A stretch of DNA of 10,225 bases from Clostridia bacterium (GCA_017938785.1 JAGBAU010000204.1:1-10225); one strand, 5' to 3'. Numbered from the stretch's first letter, positions 1 to 6,397 are shown. Notes: generated by a model from the letters alone, not told the origin. Made by a program: numbers and translations.

Positions 1-1
1 C

Positions 2-172
2 TCGGAGCTGTGGTCCACGGAGGTTTTTGGCAAGCCCCTGCGGGATCTGGTGCGGGATGAAATGAATATGAAGCTTATGCATCTGCCGGATGATGCGCGC
101 TCGAAGCTCAGAACATCCATGGGCAGGATCATCAACGAGGGCTCCGGCGGCATGATCTGCATCCTTTTGTGA
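2..172 (+). CDS. spoIVA: Stage IV sporulation protein A, C-terminal fragment
   Basis: Only the last 56 codons are in the window; the frame is open at the left edge and ends at TGA 170-172. The peptide has the typical SpoIVA ending: a GKPL-LVRDE helix, then LPDDAR-KLR, and the closing RIINEGSGGMICILL, which matches the family's conserved INEGSGG-hydrophobic terminus. SpoIVA is an ATPase that polymerises on the forespore surface as the basement layer of the spore coat, and its extreme C-terminus is the part involved in SpoVM-dependent localisation in Bacillus subtilis. It marks the organism as endospore-forming. No rho-independent terminator is visible between its stop and the next promoter, so read-through into darA is possible. 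The family is about 490 residues long, so most of the protein lies outside the window. Confidence 0.88.
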   Translation, partial: SELWSTEVFGKPLRDLVRDEMNMKLMHLPDDARSKLRTSMGRIINEGSGGMICILL

Positions 173-192
173 TGCGGGATTCAAATTCCACC

Positions 193-221
193 TTGCACAA
201 GAGAAAAAAGTCGTGTATAAT
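193..221 (+). promoter_or_regulatory. Sigma-A type promoter for darA-holB-ricT
   Basis: A -35 box TTGCAC (193-198) and a perfect -10 box TATAAT (216-221) are separated by exactly 17 bp. They lie 30 bp upstream of the darA start codon and downstream of the spoIVA stop, so they would give the housekeeping cluster its own vegetative expression, independent of the sporulation gene before it. Confidence 0.8.
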
Positions 222-250
222 ATCCATAAGATAAAGGAGGGGTGAAGCGC

Positions 251-583
251 ATGAAGTTAATTATCGCAATCGTTCAGGATGAAGATGCTTCCCGTCTGGT
301 CAGCAAGCTGATGGCAGAGGGCTTCGGCGCAACCAAGCTCGCTACCACCGGCGGCTTCCTTCGCTCGGGAAATACCACCCTGCTCACCGGTGTGGATGAT
401 GATAAGCTGGATACGGCCATGGGCATCATTGAACACACCTGCAGGAGCCGCAAGCAGATGGCTCCGGTGCATACGCCCATGCCGGGCTCCGCAGGCATGT
501 ACGTGCCGGCCTATCCTGTGCAGGTCACTGTGGGTGGTGCAACCGTGTTTGTAATGGATGTTGAGCAGTTCCACAAATTCTGA
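251..583 (+). CDS. darA: Cyclic di-AMP receptor, PII-like (DarA/PstA/YaaQ family)
   Basis: The 110-residue protein is close to the 109 residues usual for DarA. It belongs to the PII-like trimeric receptors that bind c-di-AMP in Bacillota; the downstream target is not settled. The diagnostic block is at residues 25-45: F-x-x-TKLATTGGFLRSGNTT, containing the T28, G35-F36-L37 and N41 region that contacts the nucleotide in solved family structures. A GTG at 242 is in frame, but it falls inside the ribosome site; ATG 251 is chosen because AAGGAGGGG (233-241) is then properly spaced. The neighbours agree: in B. subtilis the orthologue yaaQ also lies just upstream of holB and yaaT/ricT. It is cytoplasmic, and probably first in an operon from the promoter at 193-221. 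Confidence 0.92.
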   Translation: MKLIIAIVQDEDASRLVSKLMAEGFGATKLATTGGFLRSGNTTLLTGVDDDKLDTAMGIIEHTCRSRKQMAPVHTPMPGSAGMYVPAYPVQVTVGGATVFVMDVEQFHKF

Positions 584-609
584 TTCTGTCAGGGAGAAGC
601 AGCACTGGT

Positions 610-1557
610 TTGAAATTTTCTGAATTCGCAGGTTTGGACGCAAAAATGGAACAGTTGATGCGTTCGGCGCAAGCCGGGCGCATTGTTCATGCCCTTTTGT
701 TCTCCGGCCCCCGGGGAACGGGCAAGAAGACCATGGCGGAAATCTTCGCCCGCGCCGTGCTCTGCGAAGGGGAGAAGGCGCCCTGCGACGCCTGCGCATC
801 CTGCAAAAAATGCCTGAACGGCAGCCATCCGGATGTGCACTATGTGGCCCCGGAAAAGAATACCATCAAGGTGGACCAGATCCGTGAGCTTACCGAACAG
901 CTTTCGCTGGCATCCTATGAGGGCGGCAGGAAGATCGCCATCATCGAGCGCGCGGACAGTATGAACGAGAGCGCCCAGAATGCGCTGCTCAAAACCCTGG
1001 AAAATCCCACGGGCGATACGCTCTTTTTCCTTTTGACGGACGCGCCGGGCGTGCTGCTGCCCACCATCGTGTCCCGCTGCCTGCAGGTGCGCTTCAGCTG
1101 CCTGGAGACGGGCGATTGCGCGCAGGTACTCATGCAGCGCGGCGTGGAAGAAAAGCGTGCGCAGCTTCTATCCGCCCTTGCACAGGGCTCCGTGGGCCGC
1201 GCGCTGGAAATCGACGCGGATGCGGATTACCTGCCCCTGCGCCAGCGGGTGATCGAAGCGCTGGAATCCCTCAAAGCTCCTTCGGACGTGGCCAGGGCCG
1301 CGGCCCGCATCGGGGATGTGAAGGGCAAGGAGAGCGCGGTATTTGAAATCATGGAACTCTGGGCTCGGGATCTGATGCGCGTCCAAAACGGCGCGGAGCC
1401 CCTGGATACGGGGAGCCTCGCCAAACTGAAACAGTCAAAATACAGCGGGAGCGCGCTGCTCAAGCGGATTATGCTTGCGCGGCAGCAGCTCAGCGCGAAT
1501 CTCTCCTGGGCCAATGTGCTGGAAACCATGTTCTTCCAGCTTTCCCGGGGAGAGTGA
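610..1557 (+). CDS. holB: DNA polymerase III subunit delta prime
   Basis: This 315-residue AAA+ family protein is a subunit of the clamp loader that opens and loads the beta sliding clamp on DNA. Visible motifs are the P-loop-like GPRGTGKKT (33-41), a zinc-ribbon insert with C52, C59, C62 and C65 (plus C68), IIERADSMNESAQNALLKTLE as the Walker B/sensor region (about 111-131), and the sensor-1 SRC motif at 155-157. The P-loop has Lys where Ser/Thr normally follows GK, in keeping with delta prime being a non-ATPase or degenerate member. The start is TTG at 610 with AGGGAG at 591-596; the spacing is a little long. The gene follows darA by 26 bp and precedes ricT by 27 bp, the same order as in Bacillus apart from a missing yaaR. 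Confidence 0.92.
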   Translation: MKFSEFAGLDAKMEQLMRSAQAGRIVHALLFSGPRGTGKKTMAEIFARAVLCEGEKAPCDACASCKKCLNGSHPDVHYVAPEKNTIKVDQIRELTEQLSLASYEGGRKIAIIERADSMNESAQNALLKTLENPTGDTLFFLLTDAPGVLLPTIVSRCLQVRFSCLETGDCAQVLMQRGVEEKRAQLLSALAQGSVGRALEIDADADYLPLRQRVIEALESLKAPSDVARAAARIGDVKGKESAVFEIMELWARDLMRVQNGAEPLDTGSLAKLKQSKYSGSALLKRIMLARQQLSANLSWANVLETMFFQLSRGE

Positions 1558-1584
1558 TGAGGATATACGGGAGGAACAAACCAA

Positions 1585-2790
1585 ATGGCAACTGTCATCG
1601 GCGTCCGCTTCAAGAAGGCGGGCAAGGTATATTATTTTGATCCCTGCGATTTCTGGCCGAAGCCGGGCCAGAACGTCATCGTTGAAACCGCAAGGGGCAT
1701 CGAATTCGGCGAAGTGGTCACCGGAGCGCGCTCCGTGAGCGACCAGCAGATCGTCGCCCCCCTGAAGAAGGTTGTGCGCATTGCCACCGAGGAGGACGAG
1801 CAGCGCGCTGCCTTCAACGCCAAGCGCGAGGAGGAGGCCTTCCGCGTCTGCCAGGAAAAGGTTGCAAAGCATAAGCTGGAAATGAAGCTGGTCAGCGTGG
1901 AATACACCTTCGATAATTCCAAGATCATCTTCTACTTCACCGCCAACGGCCGTGTGGACTTCCGCGAGCTGGTGAAGGACCTCGCCAGCGTGTTCAAGAT
2001 GCGCATCGAGCTGCGCCAGATCGGCGTGCGCGATGAGGCCAAGATGCTCGGCGGCCTGGGCTCCTGCGGCCGTCCCATCTGCTGCGGCGCGTTCCTGGGC
2101 GATTTCCAGCCTGTGTCCATCAAGATGGCCAAGGAACAGAACCTGTCCCTGAACCCCACCAAGATCTCCGGCCAGTGCGGCAGGCTCATGTGCTGCCTGA
2201 AGTACGAGCAGGATACCTATGAGCAGACCCTCAAGCGCGTACCCCGCGTGGGCAAGGATATCGTCACTCCTGACGGCGTGGGCGTAATCACCGAGATCAA
2301 CGCCATCCGCGAAACAGTGAAGGTGCGCATCCGTACCGGCGAGGATGACAGCTTCGAGGTTCGCGAATATTCTATGGATGATGTGCGCAAGCCCGGACCC
2401 AACGATGCTCCCGCCGTGCGCGAAGCGCCCAAGGCCCAGGAGAAGCGCAACCAGCCCAAGAAGACGCCCATTCCCCAGCAAACCGAGGAGGAAAAGCCGG
2501 AGGAAGAGGAGAACAAGCGCAAGCGCTATCCCCACCAGAAGGCCCCCAAGAACCTGTCCACCGATCAGTTCCTGGAGAAGATGAAGGAACATGACGATAC
2601 AGAGGCGGAGCCTTCCGGCGAAAACGCCAAGGCCGAGCAGCCCAAGGAGCACAAGAGCCGCCGCCGCCGCGGAGGCCGCGGCCACCATCGCGGGGAAGGC
2701 CAGAAGGAAGGTGCAGGCGAGGCCGGAAACGGCGCTCAGGACGCATCCAGGGCTGCGAAGAAGCAGCCCGAAAAGGCCCCTGAAAACTAA
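1585..2790 (+). CDS. ricT: PSP1-domain protein RicT (YaaT), with long charged C-terminal extension
   Basis: The first approximately 268 residues match the RicT/YaaT family (B. subtilis protein about 275 residues). With RicA and RicF it forms a cytoplasmic iron-sulfur complex that directs RNase Y processing of mRNAs and affects sporulation and competence. The family signature is a duplicated cysteine motif, CGRPICC at 161-167 and CGRLMCC at 198-204, within the PSP1 domain (about 60-205); these are the expected cluster ligands. Residues 269-401 are an added low-complexity tail: acidic around 300-310, basic KRKR at 311-314, a short helix-like segment at 322-336, four arginines then GGRGHHRG at 359-370, and a Gly/Ala/Lys end. 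The start ATG has GGGAGG at 1569-1574. It closes the darA-holB-ricT cluster. The core identity is secure; the role of the tail is unknown. Confidence 0.92.
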   Translation: MATVIGVRFKKAGKVYYFDPCDFWPKPGQNVIVETARGIEFGEVVTGARSVSDQQIVAPLKKVVRIATEEDEQRAAFNAKREEEAFRVCQEKVAKHKLEMKLVSVEYTFDNSKIIFYFTANGRVDFRELVKDLASVFKMRIELRQIGVRDEAKMLGGLGSCGRPICCGAFLGDFQPVSIKMAKEQNLSLNPTKISGQCGRLMCCLKYEQDTYEQTLKRVPRVGKDIVTPDGVGVITEINAIRETVKVRIRTGEDDSFEVREYSMDDVRKPGPNDAPAVREAPKAQEKRNQPKKTPIPQQTEEEKPEEEENKRKRYPHQKAPKNLSTDQFLEKMKEHDDTEAEPSGENAKAEQPKEHKSRRRRGGRGHHRGEGQKEGAGEAGNGAQDASRAAKKQPEKAPEN

Positions 2791-2854
2791 GGCTTTACAG
2801 GATTTTCCTGAAAACCAGATGAAAAATTAAGCGGTAAAAATCGGGAAAAAGGGC

Positions 2855-2883
2855 TGTACATTCCGGTGGGCTTGTGATATAAT
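2855..2883 (+). promoter_or_regulatory. Extended -10 promoter for the zinc-ribbon gene
   Basis: TATAAT at 2878-2883 is preceded by TGa (2875-2877), giving an extended -10, with TGTACA (four of six matches to TTGACA) at 2855-2860 and a 17-bp spacer. Transcription should start near 2890, leaving a leader of about 118 nt before the start codon at 3008. Confidence 0.72.
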
Positions 2884-3007
2884 ACTTCCAGCCCCCGATT
2901 AGAGAACTTCGATACCGTATCCCTCCGGTGGAATCCCTACCCGTGAGAATGGACTCGGTCAAAGGGAACACATCGCCTGGGCATATACATTTAGGAGGGT
3001 ATTTTCC
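2884..3007 (+). promoter_or_regulatory. Long, potentially structured 5' leader with anti-Shine-Dalgarno
   Basis: No gene is seen in 2791-3007; this part is the predicted untranslated leader of the zinc-ribbon gene. By eye it can fold into a closed multi-helix element. A basal stem pairs GCCC 2891-2894 with GGGC 2979-2982 and CGAT 2896-2899 with ATCG 2972-2975. A small hairpin pairs ACCG 2914-2917 with CGGT 2926-2929. A second hairpin pairs TCCCT 2934-2938 with AGGGA 2963-2967 and continues with ACC/GGT. CCCTCC (2921-2926), mostly in the first hairpin's loop, is the exact complement of GGAGGG (2994-2999) in the ribosome site, so a translational switch is plausible. No U-run attenuator is present. 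It does not match any riboswitch consensus I recognise. The fold is inferred, not computed. Confidence 0.4.
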
Positions 3008-3301
3008 ATGTTCGAAGACAAGACTTTGGTATGCCGTGAGTGCGGCGCAGAATTCGTTTTCACCGCTTCCGAGCAGCAGTTCTATGCTGACAAGGGCTTC
3101 CAGAATGAGCCCGGCCGTTGCCCGGCTTGCCGTGCAGCCCGCCGTCAGGCCAATGGTGGCGCCAATCGTGGCGAGCGCCAGATGTACGATGTAATCTGCG
3201 ATGGTTGCGGCCAGCCCACTCAGGTGCCGTTCCAGCCCCGCGGTGACCGTCCGGTTTACTGCCGCGCATGCTTTGAGTCTCAGCGTCAGAGCCGCTACTA
3301 A
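3008..3301 (+). CDS. Double zinc-ribbon small protein
   Basis: This 97-residue cytoplasmic protein carries two four-cysteine zinc sites: C9-x2-C12 with C38-x2-C41, and C64-x2-C67 with C85-x2-C88. The first half resembles the family often described as probable zinc-ribbon (zf-trcl), and the second the short CxxC...CxxC family. The linker and tail are rich in Arg, Gln and Gly, which would suit nucleic-acid or ribosome contact. The function of such proteins is not established. The start is fixed by AGGAGGG (2993-2999) eight bases before ATG. The gene is a single-gene unit between its own promoter and a strong terminator, which suggests high or conditional expression. A 12-bp tandem duplication covers its stop codon. 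Confidence 0.82.
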   Translation: MFEDKTLVCRECGAEFVFTASEQQFYADKGFQNEPGRCPACRAARRQANGGANRGERQMYDVICDGCGQPTQVPFQPRGDRPVYCRACFESQRQSRY

Positions 3302-3316
3302 TATCGCTACTAATAT
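3293..3316 (+). repeat. Perfect 12-bp tandem duplication over a stop codon
   Basis: CGCTACTAATAT occurs at 3293-3304 and again immediately at 3305-3316. The unit encodes Arg-Tyr-stop-Tyr, so the second copy repeats the stop codon in frame and leaves the protein unchanged. It looks like a recent slippage or local duplication. Confidence 0.9.
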
Positions 3317-3326
3317 AAGAAAAAGT

Positions 3327-3357
3327 ACCTCCGGGATTTCCCGGAGGTCCTTTTTTT
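3327..3357 (+). terminator. Rho-independent terminator after the zinc-ribbon gene
   Basis: A perfect 9-bp stem, ACCTCCGGG (3327-3335) with CCCGGAGGT (3340-3348), has a four-base ATTT loop and is followed by CC and seven T residues (3351-3357). It lies 25 bp after the stop codon. Confidence 0.95.
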
Positions 3358-3360
3358 GTC

Positions 3361-3383
3361 CCGGGCTGTTTCATTCTGCCCGG
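3361..3383. repeat. GC-rich inverted repeat just downstream of the terminator
   Basis: CCGGGC (3361-3366) and GCCCGG (3378-3383) form a 6-bp stem with an 11-base loop, followed by TTTGGTTT. It could be a weak back-up terminator, or structure near the 5' end of the next transcript. Its role is not determined. I see no convincing sigma-A promoter in 3358-3444. Confidence 0.45.
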
Positions 3384-3444
3384 TTTGGTTTATAGAAAAG
3401 AAAAAGCCTTTTCAACAGGACTGAACAGGAAAGGAGAACGCAAA

Positions 3445-4062
3445 ATGAAGAAATTGACGATTGCATTGCTGCTTGTACTCGTGCTGACCGTGGTACCAAC
3501 CCTCGCAGCGCAGAATGATGGTATTCGCGTTGAATACGATGGTTTCGGCCGGGTGGAAGTGGATTTTAAAAAGAATGTGCGCTACAATGAACCCGGAGTC
3601 AGCGTGCAGAACGCAAAGGGAGAAAGCCTTCCCGCCGTTGTGCTGGACCTGGACGATGATGATCTGGATTTCGTGGTGGAAAACCTGGTTCCCGGTGAAA
3701 GTTACACCTTCACCATCACCGGCGTAAGCTATGCAAAAACTGAAACCGCCGAACCCTTCACCGGCAGCTTCAGGGTGCCCGCAGAGGGTGAAATCGCCGT
3801 CAGGAAGATTGATTATGACCGGGACGACCGCGAACTGGAAGTCGATTTCAATACCAAGGTGGAATACGAGCTGCTGAGCGTAAGCGTTCAGGATGCCGAT
3901 GGCAAAACCTACGATGTTGAAATCCGGGAAAAAGACAGGGACAGCGTGGAGATGCGCGTCAGCGGCCTTGAGCGCGGCATGGAGTACAGCGTGATCGTAT
4001 CCGGCCTGCGGCTTTCGGATTCCGCCAATACCGTATCCGTCACCGGAACCTTCACCGCATAA
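3445..4062 (+). CDS. Exported protein with two tandem beta-rich domains
   Basis: ATG 3445 is chosen over upstream in-frame starts because AAGGAG (3431-3436) lies eight bases before it and because it yields a clean signal peptide: MKK, a Leu/Val core at 5-18, and a likely signal peptidase I site after about A21-A22. The 205-residue product should be secreted; it has no LPxTG, lipobox or S-layer motif. The mature part is an internal duplication. Residues 26-111 and 116-205 share the pattern (V/L)EVDF, VSVQ(N/D)A-x-G, a stretch of Asp-containing strands, L-x-x-G-x-x-Y and I-x-G or V-x-G, the look of an immunoglobulin- or fibronectin-like fold. The first copy has LDLDDDDLD (67-75), a possible metal-binding or simply acidic loop. 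There are no cysteines. No enzymatic motif is seen and the function is unknown. Confidence 0.8.
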   Translation: MKKLTIALLLVLVLTVVPTLAAQNDGIRVEYDGFGRVEVDFKKNVRYNEPGVSVQNAKGESLPAVVLDLDDDDLDFVVENLVPGESYTFTITGVSYAKTETAEPFTGSFRVPAEGEIAVRKIDYDRDDRELEVDFNTKVEYELLSVSVQDADGKTYDVEIREKDRDSVEMRVSGLERGMEYSVIVSGLRLSDSANTVSVTGTFTA

Positions 4063-4067
4063 AAAAC

Positions 4068-4094
4068 AAAAACCTTCCATGTGGAAGGTTTTTT
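4068..4094. terminator. Bidirectional terminator between convergent genes
   Basis: AACCTTCC (4071-4078) pairs with GGAAGGTT (4083-4090) around a four-base loop. A-rich sequence on the left (4061-4072) and six T residues on the right (4089-4094) provide a U-tract on either strand. It lies between the + strand exported-protein gene and the - strand TtcA-family gene and would end both transcripts. Confidence 0.88.
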
Positions 4095-4101
4095 ATGTGG
4101 T

Positions 4102-4932
4102 TCAGGAGTTGAATTCATCCAGGAAGGAATGGGTTTCTCCCTTGTGCTTCCACTGGATGGCGGCGTCCAGGTTGACGTTGTGCAGGCTGCGGAAGATGTT
4201 CTTGGCGGCGTCCGGATTCAGATTGTCCAGGTGCTTTACCAGGTTTTTCATCTCCAGACGCTTGGAATCCGCGCTGCCGTCGGGGCGAAGCTGTGCATCC
4301 CGGGTGGTGCGGCAGGCGCAGGCCAGGAAATGCAGGTCGTTTTCATCCCGCCAGGCGATGATTTCGCGCTCGCGCACCTTGTACAGCGGGCGGATGAGTT
4401 CCATGCCCTCCACGCTGTCGCTCTTGAGCCGGGGCAGCATGCCCTGGATGGAGCCTGCGTAGATCATGCTCATGAGCAGGGTTTCCACTGCATCGTCGTA
4501 GTGGTGGCCCAGGGCGATCTTGTTGCAGCCCAGCTCCTTTGCCCGGCGGTAGAGGTAGCCCCGGCGCATCTTGGCGCACATGTAGCAGGGGCTGCAGTCC
4601 ATGATTTCGATGGCTGCGAAGATGTCCGTTTCGAAGAACTCCACGGGGATGTCCAGCAGACGGCAGTTTTCCTCGATGCGTGCGCGATTCTCCGGGGCAT
4701 AGCCGGGATCCATGCACAGAAAGACCAGTTCAAAGTGCAGGGGGGAATGGCGCTTCAGTTCCTGCATGCACTTGGCCAGCAGCATGGAATCCTTGCCGCC
4801 GGAGATGCATACGGCGATTTTATCGCCTTCGGAAACCAGCTGGTAATCCTTGATGGCGGACATGAACGGCCGCCAGATTTTTTTGCGGTATGCCCCGGTG
4901 AGGGCCCTGGAGACTTCTTTGGCAAAATCCAT
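4102..4932 (-). CDS. TtcA-family PP-loop ATPase (tRNA 2-thiocytidine biosynthesis-like)
   Basis: This 276-residue cytoplasmic protein has the adenylating PP-loop SGGKDS (44-49), a CSPCYMC segment with the C116-x2-C119 pair, and LGHHYDDAVET (141-151), the signature shared by TtcA, TilS and related tRNA-modifying enzymes. The C-terminal NPDAAKNIFRSLHNV block (about 235-249) is typical of TtcA. TtcA adds sulfur to cytidine 32 of certain tRNAs using ATP and an oxygen-labile 4Fe-4S cluster held by three cysteines. Here the distal cysteines are C205-A-C207 rather than the CxxC of the Escherichia coli enzyme. The nucleotide and tRNA position modified by this Bacillota branch cannot be told from sequence. 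The start codon lies one base after the MATE stop; its GGGAGG ribosome site is inside the last MATE codons, so translation is probably coupled. Confidence 0.8.
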   Translation of the reverse strand: MDFAKEVSRALTGAYRKKIWRPFMSAIKDYQLVSEGDKIAVCISGGKDSMLLAKCMQELKRHSPLHFELVFLCMDPGYAPENRARIEENCRLLDIPVEFFETDIFAAIEIMDCSPCYMCAKMRRGYLYRRAKELGCNKIALGHHYDDAVETLLMSMIYAGSIQGMLPRLKSDSVEGMELIRPLYKVREREIIAWRDENDLHFLACACRTTRDAQLRPDGSADSKRLEMKNLVKHLDNLNPDAAKNIFRSLHNVNLDAAIQWKHKGETHSFLDEFNS

Positions 4933-4933
4933 T

Positions 4934-6313
4934 TTATTCCTCCCGGTTCAGCGGGTTCCATCTGCCCCGCAGGTAGCGCACCAGCAGCATTGTACCCAGC
5001 AGCAGGTTGTGGGCGATCATGCAGCCCCAGGCCGCGCGAAGGCCGCCGCCGAAGAATGTGAGCATGATGAAGGTGCCGAAGATGCGCACGCCCCACATGC
5101 CGATGATGTTGAAGATGAAGGTGCTCCTGGTATCGCCCACGCCCTGGAACAGGCCTTCCAGGATGACGGCCACGCCGTAGACGGGCTCGGACAGCGCCAC
5201 CATGCGCAATACCTGCGCGCCGAGGTTGATAACAGCGGCGTCCCGGGTGAATACCTTCATCAGCGCTTCAGCCCCAATGAACAGGGTTGCGCCGGACAGG
5301 GTCATCAGTATGACCTCCAGCACGATCAGCATGCGCGACAGCCTGCGCATGCGCAGCTTATCCCGGGCTCCGTAGCAGTTGCCGGCCAGGGTGGCGGCGG
5401 CGGTCTGCATGCCATAGCCGGGAATGTAGAAGGCGGATTCGGCGGTATTGGCGATGGAATGGGCGGCGATGGCTGTGGTGCCAAGACCGTTGATCATGGA
5501 TGCGAAGGCTACATAGCCGAAGGAGGTGCCGAAGCGCTGCAGCGCGAAGGGCAGGGCCACCCTCAGGCAGGGACGCAGGATTTCGCCGTCCGGCTTCAGG
5601 GAGAGGCCCCGGGGAGAGATCAGCGGATGGCGGTAGAGCATGACTGTCATGCCGATGCCGCCGACGGTGAACGCGATGGCGCTTGCAAGGGCCGCGCCCG
5701 CCACGCCCAGGCCCATGCCGGGCATGGTGAAATCCAAACCGAAAAAGCGCATCGGGCGGCTGGGGTAGATCATCAGGTAGTTGAGAACGATGTTCACCAG
5801 GTTTACGATGGTGTTGACGTACAGGGGTTTTCGCGTATCCCCCGCAGCGCGCAGGCAAGTGCCGAACATGATCGTGGCCGTGCGGAACAGCATGGGCGCA
5901 TAGAGGATGAAGAAGTATCTGGAAGCATCCGCACGAATATCCGCACCGGCCTGCATCCATACCGGAATCACGCCGCTCAGGGCGAGGGCTGCGATGGTGA
6001 AGAGAATGCCCACGATCAGCGTCACCAGCGTCGCCTGGGCGCTGGCCTTGCGGGCATGTTCCGGCTGCTTCGCGCCGAGATGGCGGGATATATAGGCCAG
6101 AAAGCCGATGCTCAGCGCGGAAATAGAGCTGTTCACCAGCCAGTTGACCGTTGTGGTTGCGCCGACCGCTGCCGTTGCATGGGCGCCGATGCGGCCCACC
6201 ATGGCGGAGTCCACATAGGAAACTGCGGTTTGCAGGATCTGTTCAAGCACGGTGGGCCAGGCCAGAAGCACGATGGTCTTCAGCGCCGCCCGCCGGGAAA
6301 ATGCGTTTTGCAT
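4934..6313 (-). CDS. MATE family multidrug/cation antiporter
   Basis: The 459-residue protein has the usual MATE length and about twelve hydrophobic segments in two homologous halves. Both halves carry the family motif: CLRAAGDTRKP at 153-163 and GLFQGVGDTRS at 387-397. The N-terminal WPTVLEQILQT and VDSAMVGRIG segments (19-43) are also typical. MATE transporters export cationic drugs or metabolites in exchange for sodium or protons across the cytoplasmic membrane; the substrate here is unknown. The start ATG (6311-6313 on the complement) has AGAGG five bases upstream and the promoter at 6355-6383. It is the first gene of a two-gene unit with the TtcA-family gene. Confidence 0.9.
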   Translation of the reverse strand: MQNAFSRRAALKTIVLLAWPTVLEQILQTAVSYVDSAMVGRIGAHATAAVGATTTVNWLVNSSISALSIGFLAYISRHLGAKQPEHARKASAQATLVTLIVGILFTIAALALSGVIPVWMQAGADIRADASRYFFILYAPMLFRTATIMFGTCLRAAGDTRKPLYVNTIVNLVNIVLNYLMIYPSRPMRFFGLDFTMPGMGLGVAGAALASAIAFTVGGIGMTVMLYRHPLISPRGLSLKPDGEILRPCLRVALPFALQRFGTSFGYVAFASMINGLGTTAIAAHSIANTAESAFYIPGYGMQTAAATLAGNCYGARDKLRMRRLSRMLIVLEVILMTLSGATLFIGAEALMKVFTRDAAVINLGAQVLRMVALSEPVYGVAVILEGLFQGVGDTRSTFIFNIIGMWGVRIFGTFIMLTFFGGGLRAAWGCMIAHNLLLGTMLLVRYLRGRWNPLNREE

Positions 6314-6354
6314 GGATACCTCTGTAATCGGGAATTGCGCATCGCGCAGCTACA

Positions 6355-6383
6355 ATTATAGCATGGGGAAAGGGCGCAATCAA
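6355..6383 (-). promoter_or_regulatory. Extended -10 promoter for the MATE/TtcA pair
   Basis: Read on the - strand, TTGATT (complement of 6378-6383) and TGc-TATAAT (complement of 6355-6363) are separated by a 17-bp spacer. The -10 ends about 41 bp before the MATE start codon. It is divergent from the promoter of the glycyl radical enzyme operon. Confidence 0.75.
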
Positions 6384-6397
6384 GTCAATTCGGATTC

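Noticed and set aside
1435..2688. 417-codon open frame on the - strand opposite ricT
   Set aside because: It is leucine/alanine-rich shadow translation of a GC-rich gene with strong codon bias; there is no ribosome site or family motif, and the + strand gene is certain.
2794..2814. Small hairpin (CAGGA/TCCTG) after ricT considered as a terminator
   Set aside because: The stem has only five uninterrupted pairs and no T-run follows on the + strand, so it is not a convincing rho-independent terminator.
2921..2990. Cobalamin-riboswitch-like words (GGTGGAATCC) and a single ATGGAC resembling the TwoAYGGAY loop
   Set aside because: The rest of the cobalamin core is absent and only one AYGGAY loop is present, so neither known element is supported.
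3366..3396. Possible promoter (TATAGA near 3391) for the exported-protein gene
   Set aside because: No acceptable -35 box at proper spacing; too weak to report as a promoter.
4081..5061. 326-codon + strand open frame starting in the terminator region
   Set aside because: It overlaps the PP-loop gene antisense and begins in the terminator hairpin; composition and lack of motifs mark it as a shadow.
4850..6361. 503-codon open frame on the + strand opposite the MATE gene
   Set aside because: The product is rich in His, Gln and Gly, as expected from antisense of membrane-protein codons; there are no motifs and the MATE gene is unambiguous.
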